This document shows, piece by piece, positions 36,450-48,500 of a stretch of DNA of 64,000 nt. The notes beneath the pieces are model-generated. The model saw nothing but the letters and a program-made list of their open reading frames with translations, searched no databases and was not told where the DNA came from. Each line of letters starts with the position of its first letter. Position 1 is the stretch's first letter. A program made the translations under genes and the position numbers. This stretch comes from Metridium senile (lineage: Eukaryota; Cnidaria; Anthozoa; Actiniaria; Metridiidae). Location of the stretch: contig OX459100.1 of the NCBI GenBank assembly GCA_949775045.1, positions 18,797,268 through 18,861,267 on the forward strand, read 5' to 3'.

Positions 36450-38060
36450 TTATTCTAACAAAGAAGGATTGTTTTTTAAAGATTGTTTTTGGGAAAACCT
36501 TTGGCATTTTCCAGTGTCCTTTTGATTCTTTTTCTGATAATGAAGAGCGCTTAGCGCTTAGTCTGTTGGTGAAGGATTTCTTCTGAAGGATTGTTGTTGG
36601 AAATACTTTGTCATTTCCCAGTGTCCTATTAGCTCTCAGTCTGTTGTTGAAGGATTCTTTCTGAAGGATTGTTGTTGGAAATACTTCGTCATTTGCCAGT
36701 GTCCTATTAGCTCTTAGTCTGTTGGTGAAGGATTTCTTCTGAAGGATTGTTGTTGGATATACTTCGTCATTTGCCAGTGTCCTATTAGCTCTTAGTCTGT
36801 TGGTGATGGATTTCTTTTGAAGGATTGTTGTTGGAAATACTTTGTCATTTCCCAGTGTCCTATTAGCTCTCAGTCTGTTGTTGAAGGACTTTTTCTGAAG
36901 GATTGTTGTTGGAAATACTTTGTCATTTGCCAGTGTCCTATTAGCTCTTAGTCTGTTGGTGATGGATTTCTTTTGAAGGATTGTTGTTGGAAATAGTTTG
37001 TCATTTGCCAGTGTCCTATTAGCTCTTAGTGTGTTGGTGATAGATTTCTTCTGAAGGATTGTTGTTGGAAATACTTTGTCATTTCCCGGTGTCCTATTAG
37101 CTCTCAGTCTGTTGTTGAAGGACCTTTTCTGAAGGATTGTTGTTGGTAATACTTTGTCATTTGCCAGTGTCCTATTAGCTATTAGTCTGTTGGTGATGGA
37201 TTTCTTTTGAAGGATTGTTGTTGGAAATAGTTTGTCATTTGCCAGTGTCCTATGAGCTCTTAGTGTGTTGGTGATAGATTTCTTCTGAAGGATTGTTGTT
37301 GGAAATACTTTGTCATTTGCCAGTGTCCTATTAGCTCTTAGTGTGTTCGTGATAGATTTCTTCTGAAGGATTGTTGTTGGAAATACTTTGTCATTTCCCA
37401 GTGTCCTATTAGCTCTCAGTCTGTTGTTGAAGGACTTTTTCTGAAGGATTGTTGTTGGAAATACTTTGTTATTTGCCAGTGTCCTATTAGCTCTTGGTCT
37501 GTTGGTGAAGGATTCTTTCTGAAGGATTGTTATGGAAATACTTTGTTATTTGCCAGTGTCCTATTAGCTCTTGGTCTGTTGGTGAAGGATTCTTTCTGAA
37601 GGATTATTATGGAAATACTTTGTTATTTGCCAGTGTCCTATTAGCTCTTGGTCTGTTGGTGAAGGATTCTTTCTGAAGGATTGTTGTTGGAAATACTTCG
37701 TTATTTGCCAGTGTCCTATTAGCTCTTAGTCTGTTGGTGATGGATTTCTTTTGAAGGATTGTTTTTGGAAATAGTTTGTGATTTGCCAGTGTCCTATTAG
37801 CTCCTAATGTGTTGGTGATAGATTTCTTGAAGGATTGTTGTTGGAAATACTTTGTCATTTGCCAGTGTCCTATTAGCTTTTAGTCTGTTGGTGAAGGATT
37901 TCTTTTGAAGGATTGTTGTTGGAAATACTTTGTTATTTGCCAGTGTCCTATTAGCTTTTAGTCTGTTGGTGAAGGATTTCTTTTGAAGGATTGTTGTTGG
38001 AAAATATTTTATCATTTGACAGTGTCCTATTAGCATTTATTCTGATAATCTGTGATGCAA
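36450..38060. repeat. 78-bp satellite array, roughly 19 units
   Basis: The unit contains GAAGGATTGTTGTTGGAAAT, ACTTTGTCATTTGCCAGTGT and CCTATTAGCTCTTAGTCTGT. Variant types alternate, suggesting blocks of higher-order duplication. The period is 26 codons, so minus-strand frames remain open over several units (NRTLANNKVFPTTILQKKSF). It lies immediately 3' of the DED/STAND gene. Several units carry stops, so translation is unlikely. Confidence 0.9.
38036..38041 (-). terminator. Candidate poly(A) signal of the DED/STAND gene
   Basis: AATAAA on the minus strand lies 125 bp after the TGA stop and just before the satellite array, which would leave most of the array outside the transcript. Confidence 0.45.
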
Positions 38061-38165
38061 TCAGTAACGAAAAGAAAGATTGTACTGTAATTCTATTGTG
38101 TTATTTGATGGTGTTCTGTTAACTCTTAGGCGGTGAAGGTTTGTTTCTGACAGTGTCCTACTACC

Positions 38166-41100
38166 TCAGTCAGCCATTATTCTCACGTCGTAACCATCGG
38201 CTCCAAAGTAATTAAACGCTAAACAAAACCTGACCTTCTTTGCCAAGTACGATTCTCCAATTAGTGGTGTTGGTTCACACAAATCTGCACGAAAGAGGAC
38301 GGTCAGACCTTGAGCTTGTATTTGTCCAACCTTGCCAGTTTTTGTTATGGTTCCTGTTAACTTTCGACACAGCTTGGAATATTCTTCGGGGACGGTGCGC
38401 ATTTTTCTTACCTCCTTGACACGCCCTTCGACCAAAACCAGTTGACCCATTCCTTTGCCGCGACCAAGAAACACAACGGGACAGTCAGCATGACGGAGAT
38501 TATCCCGACGATTATGAACCGCATCCTGGAGTTGATGCCTCATCTTCTGCAATTCATCGGTGTATTGGTCACCGCTTCCCTCCAGTATTCGAATGCATAT
38601 AAAAATATAGCGGTAGAGATAGGAAAGGACGGACTTTCCTTTGGTGGACCAAGCTGCTATTTTGTTTTCTGCAGACACCAGAGGCACAGGAATGTGGGGT
38701 GCAACTTTAACCCACAGACGCATTGTGAGGTTGATTTGTTTGTCATACTTAAGAGCTTCTTCTAGAAGTTGAATCAACTCTCCTGCCATCCTAGAGATAG
38801 GTTTTCCTTTTTCTTTGCACAAATCAAGCTCCATAATTACAATCTGTCGATTGATAGAGGCAGTACTTGTCTTGTTTGTTTTCTTGAGATCTTTAAAATG
38901 CGCTATCAGATCTTCTTTGTTGTCTGTCTGTCTAGCACCTCCTAACCTGAAGACATTTCTGCGGAGCTCAGGATAAAATATGCTGTCAGACACTGTCTCC
39001 AAAATATCTGATGTTTCTGTAAAGCCACTCAGAATAAATGGATGTGCTTTGGTTGATTTCAAGTAGTGAAAGAACCCTCCTTCTACAATGCGGTCAATGT
39101 ATCTAAAGATGTCACACATCATCCTTACATGCGGAATGCAGGAATCTTCGGGTTTATCTGGAGTGATACTAACAGCACGTATGAAGGCTCCAACTCCTTC
39201 CACAGCGAGCTGAATTATCTCTTCCAAAGGTGCTTTCTTGTCGATTTTGTTTTTCACTTGTCTTTTGTACACAATCCCTTTCATCTGAGTAAGCTGGCTT
39301 CGGACATTTCTGTTCAACTGAGAAGCAAGGAGAATTCCTTCGTCTGTGCATCGTAGAGCATCATCAAAACCATCTATACCCATCATCACGCTGTAAAATC
39401 TACCAAGATGAACCTTGAAGAAAGGATTTTCTGGGTGGGCTCGTATGGCTTCATGAAAGACTTTGATGACGTCCTCTTTCTCAGGAATATCTTCAATGAG
39501 GGAAGAAAACTGCTTGGAAGTATTTTCATCGGAAATACGATTGAGAAGTATAGCATTACTTAGATCTTCTTCAATAAATGCAATCAACTCTATAGCTTTA
39601 TTGGCCAGGTGAAGTTTCCAGTTGTCTTTACTGATACCGTGGGGTAGAGTTAAAATCTGGCAGATGATTTCCCGGCTAATGGTGTAGTGACGAGGTCTCC
39701 AACATCCGTAAGCATCTTCAATAAGAAGCTCAGTGGCATTGGGTGGTAGAATGTCATCAATTGAATGTAGTTGGCGAGGTTTTAAGCTGAAGATTACCGC
39801 AAGGGAACTTAAGGGAACCTCTTTTTGGCCATAGTAGAGTGCCATACCTAGAAAACACATGGCCTTCATTTGTGCATCATCAAGACCCTCCAAACAACCT
39901 CTTACAAATGGCTCTAGGCCCTTGAACTCGTCACCAAATGCCACAAGTCCGTAATAAAACGGGGTTTGAAGTTGCTCGTTCAGCTTGAGTTGATCCAGGT
40001 TTAATTTCTTTTGGGGACATTGCGAGCTATAAACCTGGTGGAACATTTGTTGCTCTTTACGTGTAAGGAGTTTTGCCAAAGTAAGGGGATCTTTATGCTT
40101 TTTTTGCTGTTCGTGATGTTGACGGTGTACAACGTGCATAATAAGGCAGGATATTTTGTCGTTGGAAAGGTTGCTGTAAAGCGCTTCGATGTCATAGATA
40201 TCAGCACCTGTACAGTCCTTTATATCAGCCAAAATCAGAATTGGAAGTGAACAGAACTGCCAGACAACTTTGATCGCCAGAAAGGTTTCTTGGTTGATGG
40301 CTTTGAGGCAAACGCAAGGATATTTTAAGTGGAAATCATATAGAATTTTCCTTGCAGACGTTGTTCCTCCTGTTCCACGTTGATGAAACAGTGTCTTAGA
40401 TGCTGCTCCTGAGTACTCCAATTCGCGATTAATGGCTTTCTTTATGGGCTCCCACGACTCTCTCTCCACTGCATAATTCATCTCTATCCCATACCATGAG
40501 ATTTGACCTCCCCTGTAAAAATGGTAAGCGTCATCTTTGCCAAATTCTGGACTTTCTCCTACGGTAGTATAGAGAAGCTCTAGTACTGAATTGACCCATC
40601 GCATGGATTGCGGAAGTGCTTCATGCTGTATTGTGCCAGAGCCATCAGATTTTGGAAGGGAAAAATCTGCATTGGCGTCATACAAAGGATTGCAAATCGC
40701 AGTGCTGTAGATAGCTCTGAAGAAGTCTGAGAGATCCACATTAAGTATATTGGTATTCCAGTTTTCCGCGATGTCTTCAAGCCTTTGATCCTCTTTGTTT
40801 GATGAGGAGATAAACTTCACTTGGACAGCATTCTTCCAGAATGGTATTATCTTGAACCCATTAAGAACGTCGTACAGATGCTTATAAACGCGTTTGTTTT
40901 GATTTGACGGTGTCCATAGTGTCAGAAGTGTGACTGGACAAGAATACCTCTTCTTCAGTTGAATGAGAATTTCATGAATCCAATCCAAGTGGTTGTCTAT
41001 ATTTCTTGGCATGTCTGGCAAACCTTGTAGCAAAATCCATGGAATACCATTTGGCAAATGTTTTACTTCCTCATTTTGGGAAGGAGGCAGCATTCTGCAG

Positions 41101-42580
41101 GCAGGTTTACCAGTGTTCTCTAGAAATGTTTCGCACGTTTTGAGGTGGCCAGTTGTCACACTGTTCTGGTCAAAATCAAAAACCGCTACCCACGGTATAA
41201 GTCCAAGATGCACTGCCTCGGGTAAGGCAGCTTCAGCCGGGGAAAGTAACAGAACGAACTTGTGTCGCTTGTCAAACAATTTCAAGTCCTTAACCAACTC
41301 TAGGGTAGAATCTGGAATCCGTTTGCTGCTCATCAAGCACTGGTGCTGTTTTTCTATTTTGGGAGGGAGTTTACCAGACTTTAATATTTCATCTACGACA
41401 CGCTGCGCTGTTTTGTCCCAAGTAAACATCTTGTTCCACTCGGACCTCAGTGCTTCAGCAGAGGAAAAGGCTTTATTGTGATCATAAGAAGCTTTATCTA
41501 TTTCATTTGCCCAAACACAGGCATCATCATCTTCATCATCATCATCAACATTGCCTGAACATTCTGATGAAATATCTTTAATACAATAATGAAACTGTCC
41601 AGGGAGGTGTTTGCGAATGGTATGGGCAAGACCATTGCGTGAGCTTATGACAATTGGTATTCCAATTGCAATCGCATCTAAAGCGCTCACACCAAACGCT
41701 TCAGTTCTTGCTGGCGATAAGAACAACGTGGCTCCTTGAAGATCAATTAGGGCTTGTTTTCTTTCTGGCAGCTCATTCGTATTCAAATCAACATACTTAT
41801 TTTCAATTTCTTTCATAACTTTTTTTGAGGACTTTGTAGAAGCTTTGGAATCAGTGTTCTTGACCATCAGGGTTGATTTTCCTGGAGGGGTGTTGCGCCT
41901 ACTGGATTTGTTGACTGCTTGAATGGCTATATTTAGTCCACTGGCCAATGGTGAACAGAATCTGGCAGGGACGAAATATCGATTGTTATGTGACGACATA
42001 CTATTTCTGGTGTCAAGCTTTGGAAGTCCTGGAATGATTTCCATGACATCTCGGTTAAGGAGACCACTCCATTTTTCACATAGAAGTGTTCCAATTGCAG
42101 CAACGAAGTCGGCAGATCTTGCCAATTCTTCCTCCTTGCATTGCTTATCCACAATGTTGTCGTACTTTAATGACTCATCTGGAAGATCATGGATTACATG
42201 CAGTCGCAGGGCCGACACTTTCTCTGAGTAAAAAATAGCAGCAGGGCCAGTGACTTTGCCGTGTCCAACGACTAAGTTAGGAGAAAAAGGAAGTGCCCCA
42301 AGGTCGTGGTGCTGAAAACGTTGTTGGTTATCTACCTGAAATCCAGGCGTCTCTGAACACGTTATCAATTCAATCTTTTCTTTTCGTGCTTCCTCTCTCT
42401 CGGCCTCAGAAGAGGTTAAAACTAGGCAAGCAACACAATGCCCTGCTCGTGCTAATGCAAGGCAAAGCTCGCGATTAAACACGGGTATACTCTCCCCCCA
42501 GCAATTCCATTCGTTACATATCAATAGAATGTACCATGAATGGTCTGCATTGACATTTTCTCCTGGATCTTTGGCGATTT
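38166..42580 (-). CDS. DED/STAND gene exon 5: GT-B-like domain and complete SAMD9-like core
   Basis: The acceptor is TTACTTTCTTAG|AAATCG; the first two bases complete a Glu codon with the G left by exon 4. The 4.4-kb exon starts IAKDPGENVNADHSWYILLI and the GT-like part begins ICNEWNCWGESIPVFNREL, with SPARTEAFGVSALDAIAIG as the C-terminal donor-site region (E808; D816 where an E is expected). SAMD9-type landmarks follow: IPWVAVFDFD, YRGGQISW, RGTGGTTSARKIL, LTRKEQQMFHQ and the tail KKVRFCLAFNYFGADGYDVR. The stop is TGA at 38168-38166. Large single exons are common in SAMD9-type genes. Open frames on the other strand are shadows. Confidence 0.93.
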
Positions 42581-45500
42581 CTAAGAAAGTAATTTATATA
42601 ATGTCAAAACATATGTCAAAAGATAACCAAAATTGCCTTAGGAAAAATAAGAATGCTATAGACCAAAGCCAAAACTTAGCAGCCGCGCCTTTTTTTGCAC
42701 GTAAATGAGGCTTATTATGCAAACAGAGAAAAAACATTCCGTCGCTAAGGACAAAACTACAACTTCATTGACAGCATTTTATAGTCGTTTTTCCACCTTT
42801 TTCTTTTGTAAAATACTAGAATTTTCAACTAAATTACTGCTTTCTACGTTATATTTTACAATAGTTAGCCTTTTTTCAATTTTTAGTAGCATTTTATTTT
42901 GTTTTTGACCTTTACACTGCTCGACTTCACGCCCTTCTGCGATGAAATTATGGAGGAGAAAAGCGATTCAAAGTCAGGTAAATTGATCTTTTTAACTAAT
43001 TAAAAAAAGTTAGCCTTTTTTTAGCCATACATACGACTTCATATAAGTTTTTTAGTTAATTATCTGTCATTTTGTTGGATATTTTTGTTCAAATCGACCT
43101 CGCTACGGCATCGAGATATGTTGATATTTTTGCCGTCAATCAGGTTACTAATCGCTTGCTAGCACTATAAACCTTTAATTTCAATTGTTTATGCTTTTTC
43201 TTTTTGCAATTCTTTGACAAACGTCCTTTTGAATATTGTTTTACAGATGAAAGAAACAAATAAAACATTCCATGTACCTTTTTCGACAGGGCTTCATTGC
43301 TCAAACTATGGTTATAAGAATCGCAGTTATTCGCTTTCCGGTCGAAGAGCAATTTTTCACTTCAATTTTTCAATAATATATTGAGGTCAATGCCAATTCT
43401 ATGGACATCCTCCTGAATAGAAAGACCTTTTTTCACTGCCGTTTCTCTCTACATTTCACAATGAACAAAATCAGCAAAATAGTTATCCATTTTTTATAAA
43501 ACTATCTCTCTTTTTTGCTCTAAGGTGGGTGTGATAGCTAATGTCAGCAAAAATATGAACATATCTCGATACCGTAGCGAGGTCGATTTGAACAAAAATA
43601 TCCAACAAAATGACAGATAATTAACTAAAAAACTTATATGAAGTCGTATGTATGGCTAAAAAAAGGCTAACTTTTTTTAATTAGTTAAAAAGATCAATTT
43701 ACCTGACTTTGAATCGCTTTTCTCCTCCATAATTTCATCGCAGAAGGGCGTGAAGTCGAGCAGTGTAAAGGTCAAAAACAAAATAAAATGCTACTAAAAA
43801 TTGAAAAAAGGCTAACTATTGTAAAATATAACGTAGAAAGCAGTAATTTAGTTGAAAATTCTAGTATTTTACAAAAGAAAAAGGTGGAAAAACGACTATA
43901 AAATGCTGTCAATGAAGTTGTAGTTTTGTCCTTAGCGACGGAATGTTTTTTCTCTGTTTGCATAATAAGCCTCATTTCCGTGCAAAAAAAGGCGCGGCTG
44001 CTAAGTTTTGGCTTTGGTCTATACACTTTACATACCTGAAGAAAGTTTGTTTGCAGGTTTAGGGTTAGGATTGTCAACATTCTTTTTCACTTTAGTTGCC
44101 TTTGAAAGAAGCAATACAGAATTCAGAACATATTGTTATAAACATATTTAAAGCGAAGGCATGTCAAAACATCTACCTCCAATTTACTTGACGGTTTGTT
44201 ATTCTGATGATTTGCCTTGTTTTGTGAAGGTTCTGGTAAACCCTGTTGGCGATGTTCATCACTTGGCATTTTTGCATGGTTGGTGGGCAGATCTCTTTTT
44301 GTTCGAATTCCTGTTTCTTGCGACGTAGATGCCCTTGAGCCGACATACTGTCGTGTTTCGTGATAATTATCTTTACTTTTTGGTGTCTTTGTATGACCTG
44401 GTGAAAAAAACATTTCATTCTTTTACTTGATCTTTAGCTTTTTGTGGCTAGCTAGCTAGAGGGTAGTAGCCACTATGTCATCGGGCATGAATGAATGAAA
44501 GAGTGAGTGTTAGCTTTTCCGTGAACCGAACTCTTCTTCGGCGATTACGACATGATCCCAACGATTACGACATGATCCGAACGGACGTTTTCTTATCGAC
44601 CATCCATTGATAAACCAACAAGAGTTCATAATAAGTCAGCTACACTTATTGACAATATATTTTTCAATTTGATTGAGCAACCACTTGTTAGTGGCAATAT
44701 TGTATCGGACATAAGTGATCATTTTACACAATTTTGTATTTTATCCTCGAGAAAGAAGGAATTTACATGCAATGGAAAACAAAAACTACGAGACTTTTCA
44801 AAATTCTCAGAGACTGCATTCATAGAGGATCTTCACGATATCAATTTAGATAATCAGATTAACTGCGACGTACATCAGGATGTTAATCAATTATTCTCCT
44901 CTTTTTATAATAAAGTTAATAAGGCAATTAACAAACATGCACCTGTCAAAACGATTTCGAAACGTAAAAAGAAACAACTATCGAAGCCATGGATAACCAA
45001 GGGGTTGCGTAAATCAATTAGAATAAAAAACAAACTCTACCTTGGTGGAGATAGAAAAAAGTATAACATTTACCGTAATAAAATATCTAAGCTTACAAGA
45101 TTAAGTAAAAAACTTTATTATCATAACTACTTTGAATTTAATATTAGCAATATGAAAAAAACATGGCAAGGAATAAATAGCCTTATATCTAACAAGAAGA
45201 ATAAAAAACTATCTATTAATGCTATCAAACAAAATAACAGAAGCACAACTAAAGATCCTAAAAAGATATCTGACACAATGAATAAACACTTTGCGACTGT
45301 GGGACACAAACTAGCATCTAGCCTGCCCAATTCCAAAGCACCATACTATGAATATCTGGACAATAATAGCCCTCTCAACTCATTTTTCTTTATTCCCGTT
45401 TCTACACTCGAGATAGAATTAGAAATTACTTCCCTCCTGACTAACAAAGCCTATGGCTTGTATTCATTTCCAGTTGCCATATTTAAATGTGCAAAATCGA

Positions 45501-48500
45501 TTTTATCAAAGCCACTTGCAGATATAATGAACCTATCAATAAAGACTGCAATATATCCTTCTAAGTTAAAATATTCTAAGATTGTTCCCATCTATAAAGA
45601 CGGAGATGAAGAAGATCCTGGAAATTATCGCCCAATTTCTCTACTCTCTAACATAAATCGTATTTTTGAGAAACTAGTTTACAACCGACTTAAAAATTAC
45701 ATAGAGTTAAATAATATCCTCCACCCTTCACAGTATGGATTTCGCGAAAAGCATTCAACACAACACGCATTACTAGATTTGATAAGTGAAATCCAAGTGA
45801 ATATGGATAAAAAAATGTTCTCCTGCGGGATATTTATTGATCTACAAAAAGCTTTTGATACAGTCAATCACAAAATATTACTATCTAAACTAGAACATTA
45901 TGGAATTCGAGGGATAACTAATAATTGGTTTGCCTCCTATTTATTTGAGAGAAAGCAAACAACCCAAATTAAATCAAGTATATCTGATAAAGAACAAACA
46001 CTATACGGTGTACCACAAGGATCTGTCCTAGGACCTTTACTTTTTCTACTTTATATAAATGACATCCAAAATTCCAGTGATAAATTCCGCTTCTTCCTAT
46101 TTGCAGACGATACAAACTTACTATATTCAGATACAAACTTGCGATCTCTCGAAAGAACTGTAAATAAGGAACTAGCTAATATTTGCGACTGGCTGCTAGC
46201 TAACAAATTAACATTAAATATTAAGAAATCAAATTATATTATTTTTGCTCCATACCAAAAAAAGTGTGACTTTAATCCAATTATAAATGTACTTGATACC
46301 AATACCCGGAAACTGACACCTCTGGAGAAGAAAGACTACGTTAAATACCTAGGTCTCGTAATTGATCGAAACTTATCTTGGAACTACCATATAAATTACA
46401 TAACTTTGAAAATAAGTAAAACCATCGGCATTATCTCTAGATTGCGCCATTATGTTCCATATTCAACCCTACGTACTATTTATCAATCCTTAGTCCACCC
46501 ATATATCTCTTATGGGCTATCTGTTTGGGGCCAAACTACTAAATCAAACCTAAATAAAATCTTGATTCTTCAAAAACGCGCCCTAAGACTTATGCACTTT
46601 GCTACAAACCGTGAACACGCAATCCCTTTATTTGTGGCTTCTGATATCCTCCCACTAGATATGTTTTACTTTCATACTATCTCAGTGCTGATGCACGACG
46701 TGTATAAAAATATTGCCCCCCCCCGAATATTATAAATTTATTCACTCATGTAACATCTGTACATAATTATCATACTAGAGCTGCTAATTCAGGAAATCTT
46801 TTTATTCAACATGGCAGAACATCCAAATTTAACAAATCGTTCTCCTCCACCGGAAGTAGAATCTGGAATGCAGTCCCTGAGAACATACGTCAATCAAGCA
46901 AAAACCTATTCAAGTCCAAATTAAAAAATAGTTTGAAGCAAATCTTAGAAGAGGAAGACGCATACTTAAATACTTCGGAAATAATATCAAAAATTTCAAA
47001 ATTGAAATAATTGGTACCTCAATTGTATTGTATACATATATTTTCTTTAACAGATCTGTAAAAATATATGTGTGTGTATTATTTAATGTAATATATATGT
47101 CTATATATTATTGTTATTATTATTTATTTATTTATTTTCGGTTAACATTTAAAACATTACTATTTTTGTAATATATTGAAATAATAAGTATAATTGTAAT
47201 ATCAAAATGTAAATCTCTATCTAAAGTATCTGCACAGCCTGCCTCGACTAGTTATGCTACCTGCAGGCTGCGCACGTAAATCAAATGTACAACATTATAT
47301 ATTTATAAATAAATTGAATTGAATAAATTGAATAGCCTTTGACACGTGACCCGAAATCTTCTTCGGCGATTACGACATGATCCGAACGATTACGACATGG
47401 TCCGAACGGACGTTTTCTTATCGATTGATTGAGCGTAAAGTCTACCATTTGTTTTTCTCATCTCTGCGAGTTTGAAGGTGAGTTGTCTATTTTTATGATG
47501 CTTTTCTCCTATTTATCTACAATATCCAGGCACAGTTTTCTGTGCATTTATAAAGTGTTAGATTATCAGAACGTTTACAGGTTTTTTGAGGCTTTGTGGA
47601 GACTAAATGCTGTCAAAACGACCGTTCAACCGAAGCGTTTATGTGACTGCCCGACTATGTGGTACCAGTATCGCCGTAGCTCTTTGGTGATTGTTAAACA
47701 GCCAAATCCGCTTTGGAAAGCAAATAATCTCTTTCGAGAGATCGAAAATTCCCTTTGGGGAACGAAAAACTCCCTTCGGGGAACAATTAATTTCCTTCGG
47801 GAAACATGTTAATTAATATTGCTTCAAATTTGTTGAACATTTTGTTTGTTTACATTGATTACTTTGACAAAACTGTTTCATGGTACATTATTAATGAGAT
47901 AAAGAATAGTTTGTTTATCTCACTTGTTTTTGTTGAAAATTAAAAATGTTTACAGAGGTTAGATTCTATTATCATCTACTCCTTTTATTTGCTGCTTTTT
48001 TAAAACATGTATAATTATAATTCAATATGCACGCTCTGCATGCCTTTTATTTAAAACTCTTAATTCTGCAACAAGAATTCAGAAATGCGATTGTAAAATT
48101 CATATCAGTAAATGCATTTCTGCTCAACTTGACCCAGTTCCATGCAGTTCCATCATAAGGCATAAATATAGGTTTTCATGCGTCAATTCTCTATATTCCT
48201 TTTGCTGTTAAGCTAGCCACATGCAGTCCTAGACTGCCTTTAATTTTTCTTATCTCTGAGCTTACCTTTGTTTAGGACGTATTTTTCTTTATTTGAAATG
48301 TTTTGCTTTGAGGAATGATTTCCCGGCGCTGTTCCTAAATGTGTTGAGGTATTTTGCTTAGAACTAGCTTTACCAGTGACTGTTGGCAAGGATGGTGGAG
48401 CTAAGATATGTTTCTCTTGATTCCCAGCCTGCCTTTGGCTTTCATTAGAGTTTGCTGTGCTTGCGATTTTTTGAATGGCATAGTCTTTGGTATATTTGCT

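Larger units (their letters stand above)
31333..36450. other. Gene-poor spacer between gene A and the satellite array
   Basis: AT-rich DNA with a GTAA microsatellite and one MITE. No open frame with domain content or convincing splice structure was seen. It holds the gene A promoter on its left side, but no specific promoter motif is claimed. Confidence 0.45.

Noticed and set aside
37607..38036. Minus-strand frames of 26-aa repeats (NRTLANNKVFPTTILQ) as a repeat protein
   Set aside because: The frame is broken in many units and depends on the 78-bp satellite; no start context or splice link to the STAND gene, whose stop is upstream.
40993..41481. 162-residue plus-strand frame inside the STAND exon
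   Set aside because: Antisense shadow of a well-supported coding exon.
42705..42908. Open frame beginning RLIMQTEKKHSVAKDKTT, found in four places (also 43772-44080, 58076-58279, 59133-59456)
   Set aside because: It lies in the inverted arms of the two foldback copies, so the repetition comes from the element; there is no domain and no splice support.
44669..46735. Reverse transcriptase considered as a host gene or retron
   Set aside because: FADD-type LINE RT with an endonuclease remnant, short-repeat tail and flanking direct repeat; it is a truncated LINE.
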